This document shows, in pieces, positions 46,529 through 52,411 of a DNA stretch of 52,411 nt (its first letter is position 1; each line of letters starts with the position of its first letter). The DNA is from Stenotrophomonas geniculata ATCC 19374 = JCM 13324 (GTDB lineage Bacteria; Pseudomonadota; Gammaproteobacteria; Xanthomonadales; Xanthomonadaceae): assembly GCF_001431625.1 (NCBI RefSeq), contig NZ_LLXT01000084.1, positions 1 to 52,411 on the forward strand, read 5' to 3'. Both the position numbers and the translations under genes were made by a program. The notes below the pieces were generated by a model. It was not told the DNA's origin. It saw only the letters and a list, made by a program, of their open reading frames with translations, and searched no databases.

Positions 46529-47356
46529 ATGGCCGCTGCTGCGTATATGCCCCAGGTGAAAGGATTCCCCGAAACATTGGCCGAACAGGTGCTGGACGAT
46601 GCACTGGGCAGCGGCGCAGCAGTTCCAGTATTGGCGATCAGCGGCCTGCAGGGGAGCGGCAAATCGACGCTGGCCGCGCAGGTGGTGGCCCGCGCCCAGG
46701 CACGCGGCCTGAACGCAGCCACGCTGTCGATCGATGATGTCTACCTGACCCGCGCACAGCGCCAACGGCTGGCCCGCCAGGTGCACCCACTGCTGATCAC
46801 CCGCGGCCCGCCTGGCACCCATGACCTGCCGCTGGCCCACGCGGTACTGGATGCAGTGGCCGCACGCCAGCCCTTCGCGATGCCGCGCTTCGACAAGCTG
46901 GCCGATGAACGCCTGCCCGAAGCGCAATGGCCGCAGCTGCAACAACCGCTGGACCTGCTGGTGTTCGAAGGCTGGTTCCTGGGCACGCCTGCGCAGGATG
47001 ACGACGCGCTGGACAGCCCGTTGAACGCGCTGGAACGGGAGGCCGACGCCGATGGCCGCTGGCGGCGCTGGTGCAACCAGGCGCTGGCCCGCGACTATCC
47101 TGCGCTGTGGCAGCGCTGCGACCGCCTGTGGTTCCTGCAGCCACCGGATTTCTCGGTGGTACCACGCTGGCGCTGGCAGCAGGAGCAGAACCTGCAGGCC
47201 GCACAGCCGGGCCGGCACGGCATGAGCCGGCCACAGCTGGAGCGCTTCGTGCAGTATTACGAGCGGGTCAGCCGCCAGGCGCTGCGTGCCCTGCCCGCCC
47301 TGGCCGACCACGTAGTGGTGCTGGACGGCCAGCGACAGGTGCAGGACGTGCGCTGA
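46529..47356 (+). CDS. P-loop kinase, glycerate kinase-like
   Basis: This 275-residue cytoplasmic protein has Walker A GLQGSGKSTLA near residue 40, SIDDVYL, RGPPGTHDLPL and a LLVFEGWFLG segment. These match the D-glycerate 3-kinase/uridine-kinase-like group. The actual substrate is not certain. ATG 46529 was used; ATG 46547 is possible, and no ribosome-binding site is strong at either. It runs divergent from pdxH and ends 6 nt before the convergent dodecin gene. Confidence 0.8.
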   Translation: MAAAAYMPQVKGFPETLAEQVLDDALGSGAAVPVLAISGLQGSGKSTLAAQVVARAQARGLNAATLSIDDVYLTRAQRQRLARQVHPLLITRGPPGTHDLPLAHAVLDAVAARQPFAMPRFDKLADERLPEAQWPQLQQPLDLLVFEGWFLGTPAQDDDALDSPLNALEREADADGRWRRWCNQALARDYPALWQRCDRLWFLQPPDFSVVPRWRWQQEQNLQAAQPGRHGMSRPQLERFVQYYERVSRQALRALPALADHVVVLDGQRQVQDVR

Positions 47357-47362
47357 GCGCGC

Positions 47363-47566
47363 CTATTCCACCAGGAAGGTCACCCGCAGGTTGACCCGCC
47401 ATTCGGTGATCTCGCCACTGCCATTGGTGACCACCTTGGTCTCGTTCACCCAGGCGCCCTGGATGCCCTTGACCGTCTCGGAGACCTTTTTCAGCCCGCT
47501 GCGCACGGCGTCCTCCACGCTTTTCGGCGAGGAGGCGGTGATTTCGATGACCTTGGCGACCGTCAT
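47363..47566 (-). CDS. Dodecin (flavin-binding dodecamer)
   Basis: This 67-residue protein has the complete dodecin pattern: MTVAKVIEITASSPKSVEDA, TVKGIQGAWVNETKVV and EWRVNLRVTFLV. The tryptophan in GAWVNE stacks on flavin. Such proteins form hollow dodecamers that bind and protect flavins. GGAG lies before ATG 47566. It is convergent with the kinase, separated by 6 nt. Confidence 0.94.
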   Translation of the reverse strand: MTVAKVIEITASSPKSVEDAVRSGLKKVSETVKGIQGAWVNETKVVTNGSGEITEWRVNLRVTFLVE

Positions 47567-47664
47567 GGCCTGTACTCCGGCTGGCGCGGGAGACCCCGCA
47601 GGAACGCCTACCCTGACGTGAAGAACGTAAAGGCCAGGGCACGGAGGTGTTAGCATCAGAGAGC

Positions 47665-48207
47665 ATGAATCCTGCTCCGAACCTGATCCTGATCGGCCCG
47701 ATGGGCGCCGGCAAAACCTGCATCGGCCGCCGCCTGGCCGAGCGCTTCACGCTGGACTTCGTCGACGTCGACCAGGCCATCGTCGATGCCGCCGGCGCCA
47801 GCATCCCGACCATCTTCGAGCACTCCGGCGAAGCCGGCTTCCGCAACCATGAACGCGAGGCGCTTGCGCGCGTGCTGGAAGGCCGCGGCCAGCTGGTCTC
47901 CACCGGTGGCGGCGCGGTGCTGGATCCTGGCAATCGTGCACTGATCGCCCAGCGCGGCTTCGTGGTCTACCTGAGGGTCAGCGTGGCCGCGCAGCTGGAA
48001 CGCCTGGCCCGCGACAAGGGCCGGCCGCTGCTGCAGCGCCCGGACCGCGAGCAGGTGCTGCACGATCTGGCCGCACACCGCGACCCGCTGTACCGCGAAC
48101 TGGCCGACCTCACCCTCGATACCGACCCGTATACCGCTGCCGACGCGACCGCCCACCTGGTGGTCAAGCTGGCCACGCAATGGCAGCGCCAGGACCTGAC
48201 CGCATGA
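47665..48207 (+). CDS. aroK: Shikimate kinase
   Basis: This 180-residue enzyme phosphorylates shikimate with ATP in aromatic amino acid synthesis. Walker A GPMGAGKT is at 11-18. The substrate-binding Asp is in FVDVDQAI, and TGGGAVL is the conserved glycine loop. ATG 47665 has GAGAG upstream; a TAGCAT -10-like box at 47651-47656 could make the transcript almost leaderless. The stop overlaps the aroB ATG by 4 nt, so the two are translationally coupled. Confidence 0.96.
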   Translation: MNPAPNLILIGPMGAGKTCIGRRLAERFTLDFVDVDQAIVDAAGASIPTIFEHSGEAGFRNHEREALARVLEGRGQLVSTGGGAVLDPGNRALIAQRGFVVYLRVSVAAQLERLARDKGRPLLQRPDREQVLHDLAAHRDPLYRELADLTLDTDPYTAADATAHLVVKLATQWQRQDLTA

Positions 48208-49316
48208 CTTCCCCCGCCCTGCTGCAGGTCGCCGTTGGCGGCGACCGCCCTTACACCATCACCATCGGCCCCGGTGCCCAGGCCGACGGCGCTGCGCTGG
48301 CCTCGCATGTTCGCGGCCGCCACGTGCTGCTGCTCAGTGACAGCGAAGTGGCCCCACGCTATCTGGACGCCGTGAAGCAGACGCTGTTGGCCGCACGCCC
48401 CGACCTGATCGTCGGCGAGCACGTGCTGGCCGCAGGCGAAGCCTCCAAGACCCTGGCCGAGTTCGGCCGTGCGATCGAAGCACTGGCCGCGCTTGGCGCC
48501 ACCCGCGACGCCTGCGTGTTCGCCCTCGGCGGCGGCGTGGTCGGTGATCTCGCCGGTTTTGCAGCCGCCTGCTGGATGCGCGGCGTGGACTGCGTGCAGC
48601 TGCCGACCACCCTGTTGGCGATGGTCGATTCGTCGGTGGGCGGCAAGACCGCGGTCGACATTCCGGCCGGCAAGAACCTGGTCGGCGCCTTCCATCCGCC
48701 GCGCGCAGTCATTGCCGATACCCGCGTGCTGGCTACGCTGCCGCCGCGCGAACTGCGTGCCGGCCTGGCCGAAGTGGTGAAGTACGGCGCGCTGGGCGAT
48801 GCCGTGTTCTTCGAATGGCTGCAGCAGCATGCCGATGCGCTGATCGCCGGTGAAGACAACGTGCTTTCCGAAGCCATCGCGCGCAGCTGCCGGCACAAGG
48901 CCGCCATCGTCGAGCGCGATCCGTTCGAGAAGGGCGAGCGTGCCCTGCTCAACCTGGGCCACACCTTCGGCCATGCCATCGAGACCGAACAGGGCTACTC
49001 GGCCCCGGGCCGCGATGCGCTGAACCACGGCGAGGCCGTAGCGGTGGGCATGGTGCTGGCGGCGAAGCTGTCCACCCACCTGGGCCTGGCCGAGGATGCC
49101 GACCGCGCGCGCCTGCAGTCGCTTCTGGAACGCCTTTGCCTGCCGGTGGCGATTCCGGCCGGGCTGGACCCACAGGCCCTGCTCGGCCGCATGCGGCTGG
49201 ACAAGAAGAACGTGGCCGGCCGCCTGCGCCTGGTGCTGTGGCGCGGCATGGGCCGTGCCGAGGTGGTGCCGGACGTGGATGAGGCGGCGGTGCTGAAGGT
49301 GCTGGGCGCGGGCTGA
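48204..49316 (+). CDS. aroB: 3-dehydroquinate synthase
   Basis: This 370-residue NAD- and metal-dependent enzyme converts DAHP to 3-dehydroquinate. Signature segments: [34 protein letters not shown], the metal-binding [10 protein letters not shown] and [11 protein letters not shown], and [11 protein letters not shown]. Length is standard. ATG 48204 overlaps the aroK TGA. The aroK-aroB order is common in Proteobacteria. A SMAG pair follows the stop. Confidence 0.97.
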   Translation: MTSPALLQVAVGGDRPYTITIGPGAQADGAALASHVRGRHVLLLSDSEVAPRYLDAVKQTLLAARPDLIVGEHVLAAGEASKTLAEFGRAIEALAALGATRDACVFALGGGVVGDLAGFAAACWMRGVDCVQLPTTLLAMVDSSVGGKTAVDIPAGKNLVGAFHPPRAVIADTRVLATLPPRELRAGLAEVVKYGALGDAVFFEWLQQHADALIAGEDNVLSEAIARSCRHKAAIVERDPFEKGERALLNLGHTFGHAIETEQGYSAPGRDALNHGEAVAVGMVLAAKLSTHLGLAEDADRARLQSLLERLCLPVAIPAGLDPQALLGRMRLDKKNVAGRLRLVLWRGMGRAEVVPDVDEAAVLKVLGAG

Positions 49317-49328
49317 CCTTTCCGCGTT

Positions 49329-49400
49329 CGCCGGGCATGGCCCGGCGCTGACGGATTGTGCTGCGGCATGAAGCGCAGCCGAGCGTGGGCTCGGCTCTAC
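49329..49400. repeat. SMAG elements after aroB
   Basis: CGCCGGGCATGGCCCGGCG (49329-49347) and CAGCCGAGCGTGGGCTCGG ending CTAC (to 49400) are two different sequence variants of the element, 28 nt apart. Confidence 0.75.
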
Positions 49401-49436
49401 AGGTCCGTGCCGCCCCAGGGCGATACAATCGGCGCC

Positions 49437-49676
49437 ATGCACGTCTACCTGCAACATCCCGACGCCGGTGCGCAGGCACCGCGCTTCCTGCGCCTGAGCC
49501 TGCAGCCGGATCTGTTCGGCGGCTGGGAACTGCTGCGCGAAAGCGGCCGCGTCGGTGCCCGCTCGCAGCTGCGGCGCGAGCTGTTCCTGCAGGCCGACGA
49601 AGCCCGCCATGCTTTCGAGAAGGCCCGCGATGCCGAACTGCATCGCGGCTTCCAGATCCTTTCGCACGGCGACTGA
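49437..49676 (+). CDS. Stand-alone WGR-domain protein
   Basis: This 79-residue protein is a single WGR-like domain: [20 protein letters not shown] carries the W-x-L start, then [14 protein letters not shown] and the [17 protein letters not shown] helix. WGR domains are best known from PARPs and bacterial MolR-type proteins and bind nucleic acid. The role of lone bacterial copies is unknown. A TACAAT box at 49424-49429 lies just 7 nt before the ATG, so the mRNA may be leaderless. hemE starts 35 nt downstream. Confidence 0.8.
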   Translation: MHVYLQHPDAGAQAPRFLRLSLQPDLFGGWELLRESGRVGARSQLRRELFLQADEARHAFEKARDAELHRGFQILSHGD

Positions 49677-49711
49677 CGCCGCTGCCAACTTTCGTCCAAG
49701 GAATGCCCATC

Positions 49712-50785
49712 GTGACCAGCCCTCTCCGCAATGATCGCCTGCTGCGCGCCCTGCGCCGCGAACCGGTGGACTGCACCCCCGTCTGGCTGATGCGCCAGGC
49801 CGGCCGCTACCTGCCGGAGTACCGCGCGACCCGGGCCAAGGCCGGCAGCTTCCTGGCCATGGCCAAGAATCCGGAGATCGCCTGCGAAGTCACCCTGCAG
49901 CCGCTGCGCCGCTTCCCCTTGGACGCGGCCATCCTGTTCTCGGACATCCTCACCATTCCCGACGCGATGGGCCTGGAGCTGTACTTCGTCGAAGGCGAAG
50001 GCCCGAAGTTCCGCCACCCGGTGCGTGATGAAGCGGCCATCGCCAGGCTGGCCGTGCCGGACATGGAACAGGACCTGGGCTATGTGATGGACGCGGTGCG
50101 CCTGATCCGCCGCGAACTGGATGGCCAGGTGCCGTTGATCGGCTTCTCCGGCAGCCCGTGGACGCTGGCCTGCTACATGGTGGAAGGCGGCGGCAGCAAG
50201 GACTTTGCGCGCATCAAGGCGATGGCGCTGAACCACCCCCAGGCCCTGCACCGCCTGCTGGAGATCACCACTGAAGCGGTGATCGCCTACCTCGGCGCGC
50301 AGCGTGCGGCTGGTGCGCAGGCGCTGCAGGTGTTCGACACCTGGGGTGGCGTGCTGTCGCCGTCGATGTACCGCGAGTTCTCGCTGCGTTACCTGCAGCG
50401 CATTGCCGAGGGCCTGGAGCGTGGCGAAGGCAGCGAGCGCACGCCGCTGATCCTGTTCGGCAAGGGCACCGGCCTGCATCTGGAAGCGCTGTCGCAGACC
50501 GGCGCCGATGCGCTGGGCCTGGACTGGACGCTGGACCTGGACGAGGCCATGCGCCGCACCGGTGGCCGCGTTGCCCTGCAGGGCAACCTCGACCCGACCA
50601 CGCTGTACGCCTCGCCGGATGCGATCGCCGCCGCTGCCGCACGCGTGCTCGACACCTATGCCGCGGGCAACGGTGGTTCGCGCGAGGGCCATGTGTTCAA
50701 TCTTGGCCACGGCATGTCGCCGGACATGGACCCGGCGCACGTGCAGGTGCTGGTCGACGCGGTGCACGCGCACAGCCAGCGCTGA
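49712..50785 (+). CDS. hemE: Uroporphyrinogen decarboxylase
   Basis: This 357-residue enzyme turns uroporphyrinogen III into coproporphyrinogen III in haem synthesis. Signatures: [20 protein letters not shown], the substrate Asp in [35 protein letters not shown] and [10 protein letters not shown] near the end. GTG 49712 was chosen over ATG 49703, because AAGGA lies 9 nt before the GTG but directly abuts the ATG. E. coli HemE is 354 residues. Confidence 0.96.
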   Translation: MTSPLRNDRLLRALRREPVDCTPVWLMRQAGRYLPEYRATRAKAGSFLAMAKNPEIACEVTLQPLRRFPLDAAILFSDILTIPDAMGLELYFVEGEGPKFRHPVRDEAAIARLAVPDMEQDLGYVMDAVRLIRRELDGQVPLIGFSGSPWTLACYMVEGGGSKDFARIKAMALNHPQALHRLLEITTEAVIAYLGAQRAAGAQALQVFDTWGGVLSPSMYREFSLRYLQRIAEGLERGEGSERTPLILFGKGTGLHLEALSQTGADALGLDWTLDLDEAMRRTGGRVALQGNLDPTTLYASPDAIAAAAARVLDTYAAGNGGSREGHVFNLGHGMSPDMDPAHVQVLVDAVHAHSQR

Positions 50786-50877
50786 ACCTTGCGCATGCGG
50801 TTGCGGCGCGATGTTGATCGCGCCGTGACCCGCAGTGCGCGATCATGGTCTCCCCAACGCTGCACCGGCCGCGCCCC

Positions 50878-52287
50878 ATGTCCACATCGCCATCGACCTA
50901 CAACCGCCAGCGCCCCCTGCTGTGGTTGGTTTCGTTGGCGATCTTCATGCAGATGCTGGACTCGACCATCGTCAACACGGCGTTGCCGGCGATGGCCGCC
51001 AGCCTGGGCGAAAGCCCGCTGCAGATGCAGTCGGTGGTGTTCAGCTATGCGCTGGCGGTGGCCACCTTCATTCCCGCCTCCGGCTGGATCGCTGACCGCT
51101 ACGGCACCCGCCGCACCTTCCTGGTGGCGATCATCCTGTTCACCCTCGGCTCGCTGGCCTGCGCGCTGGCCCAACACCTGCACCAGCTGGTCGGTGCGCG
51201 CGTGCTGCAGGGCATCGGCGGTGCGATGCTGCTGCCGGTCGGTCGCCTGGCGGTGATGCGTTCGGTGCCGCGCGAGGATTTCCTGCGCGCGATGAGCTTC
51301 ATCGCCATCCCCGCGCTGGTCGGCCCGTTGATCGGTCCCACGCTGGGTGGCTGGCTGGTCGAGATCGCCTCGTGGCACTGGGTGTTCCTGATCAACCTGC
51401 CGATCGGCGTGATCGGTTTCATCGCCGCGATGAAGATCATGCCCGACCACTACGCCAGCCATCGCACCCGCTTCGACCTGCGTGGCTACATCATGCTGGC
51501 CTTCGCGATGGTGGTGCTGTCACTGGCGCTGGACGGCATCGCTGGACTCGGCACGCCACATGCGCTGGTGATGCTGATGACCGTGGCCGGCCTGGCTGCG
51601 CTGGTGGGCTACTGGCTGCACGCCGCCAACTCCACCGCTCCCTTGTTCTCGCTGGCCCTGTTCCGCGTGCCCAGCTATCGCATCGGTATCCTCGGCAACC
51701 TGTTCTCGCGCATCGGCAGCAGCGCCATGCCGATGCTGATCCCGCTGCTGCTGCAGGTCGGCCTGGGCCTGGGCCCGATGAACGCCGGCCTGATGATGGT
51801 GCCGGTGGCAGCGGCCGGCATGGTGTCGAAGAAGCTGGCGGTAAAGCTGGTTGAGCGCTACGGCTACCGCCGCGTGCTGATGGTCAACACCGTGCTGGTC
51901 GGCCTGGCGATGGCCAGCTTCATCCTGATGACACCGGGCCAACACCTGGCTTGGCGCCTGCTGCAGCTGGCGTTCTTCGGTGCGGTCAATTCGCTGCAGT
52001 TCACCGTGATGAACACCGTGACCCTGCGCGACCTGGACCGCGAATTCGCCAGTTCCGGCAACAGCCTGCTGTCGATGGTGATGATGCTCGCCGCTGGTTT
52101 CGGTGCCGCCGCTGCGGGCAGCCTGCTGGCCGCGTTCGGCAACCACCTGGACAGCAACAGCGCGACCGCGGCGCTGCATGCGACGTTCCTGTGCGTGGGC
52201 GCGATCACGCTGACTTCGACGATGATCTTCTGGCAGCTGCCCGATACCAAGCCGGAGCCACGGCAGGTCGAGCACGTCGCGGAGTGA
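50878..52287 (+). CDS. MdtD-like DHA2-family MFS exporter
   Basis: This 469-residue protein has about 14 hydrophobic helices. The first has the family D1 motif MQMLDSTIVNTALPAMA, and motif A appears as GWIADRYGTRRTF. GIGGAMLLPVGRLAVMR and the middle WVFLINLPIGVIG are typical of MdtD/EmrB-type drug/proton antiporters. It is a stand-alone gene here, with no MdtABC or EmrA partner seen, so its substrate is unknown. ATG 50878 begins MSTSPSTYNRQ; an upstream ATG (50845) is less likely. Confidence 0.92.
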   Translation: MSTSPSTYNRQRPLLWLVSLAIFMQMLDSTIVNTALPAMAASLGESPLQMQSVVFSYALAVATFIPASGWIADRYGTRRTFLVAIILFTLGSLACALAQHLHQLVGARVLQGIGGAMLLPVGRLAVMRSVPREDFLRAMSFIAIPALVGPLIGPTLGGWLVEIASWHWVFLINLPIGVIGFIAAMKIMPDHYASHRTRFDLRGYIMLAFAMVVLSLALDGIAGLGTPHALVMLMTVAGLAALVGYWLHAANSTAPLFSLALFRVPSYRIGILGNLFSRIGSSAMPMLIPLLLQVGLGLGPMNAGLMMVPVAAAGMVSKKLAVKLVERYGYRRVLMVNTVLVGLAMASFILMTPGQHLAWRLLQLAFFGAVNSLQFTVMNTVTLRDLDREFASSGNSLLSMVMMLAAGFGAAAAGSLLAAFGNHLDSNSATAALHATFLCVGAITLTSTMIFWQLPDTKPEPRQVEHVAE

Positions 52288-52297
52288 GGGTGGTTCG

Positions 52298-52411
52298 GCA
52301 GGGCTGCGCCCTGCACCTGCAGAGGCTTCAAGCCAAGGCAACAGCAACGGCAAAAGCAGGCATTCCTTGGGATGGCGGGGCGGTGTGGGCTTGCAGGACA
52401 CGCCGTAAACC
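52298..52411 (-). repeat. Long composite inverted-repeat element, right copy (truncated by window end)
   Basis: A GCAGGGCTGCGCCCTGC hairpin (52298-52314) is followed by the spacer with CAACAGCAACGG. Next comes the 23-nt arm (52377-52399) identical to the left element's first arm (198-220), then ACGCCGTAAACC, which matches the core of the left copy on the opposite strand with one difference. The window ends inside it. Confidence 0.75.

Overview
The window looks like chromosomal DNA of a Stenotrophomonas species (Xanthomonadaceae, most like the S. maltophilia complex). The reasons are high GC, the gene content, and many short GTAG-ended palindromes of the REP class described in S. maltophilia (SMAG elements). 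I count 44 protein-coding genes. I see no rRNA, tRNA, CRISPR array, prophage or insertion sequence. Most of the window is ordinary core genome, and I did not find a convincing new multi-gene system. The points of most interest are local: a ParDE pair inside the propionate operon, a readable sigma54/PrpR control region, REP elements that supply stop codons, and a long repeat at both window ends.

Layout, left half. Positions 1-454 hold repeats. They are followed by an M2 peptidyl-dipeptidase lipoprotein (455-2419), a small unknown protein, a siderophore-interacting flavoreductase and a Bcr/CflA exporter. A tandem glycine riboswitch (5514-5677) precedes gcvP. Next come a VOC protein, an amino acid permease, a PAS-AraC regulator, a KatE-type catalase with a lysine-rich histone-like protein, a chemotaxis receptor, an L,D-transpeptidase/M23 pair and an unknown membrane protein. 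The block 19002-22866 (minus) is hflK-hflC-yjeT-like-purA. It is followed by acuI, a PilH-like regulator, CbpA, a peroxiredoxin, a bacterioferritin-like protein and the pbpC/alpha-2-macroglobulin pair.

Layout, right half. Positions 34457-44403 hold the methylcitrate (propionate) pathway. The minus-strand operon runs prpB-prpC-acnD-[parD-parE]-prpF-prpD, with the divergent sigma54 activator gene prpR. A sigma54-type promoter and four TGAAACA repeats lie between prpB and prpR. PrpC condenses propionyl-CoA with oxaloacetate, AcnD with PrpF (and PrpD) converts methylcitrate to methylisocitrate, and PrpB splits it to pyruvate and succinate. Then come an AT-richer unknown gene, a DoxX protein, a Nif3/YqfO-like protein with pdxH, a P-loop kinase, dodecin, aroK-aroB, a WGR-domain protein, hemE and an MdtD-like exporter. 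The window ends inside a second, inverted copy of the repeat found at its start.

Start codons were chosen from ribosome-binding sites and family lengths. Where the choice is open, the entry says so.
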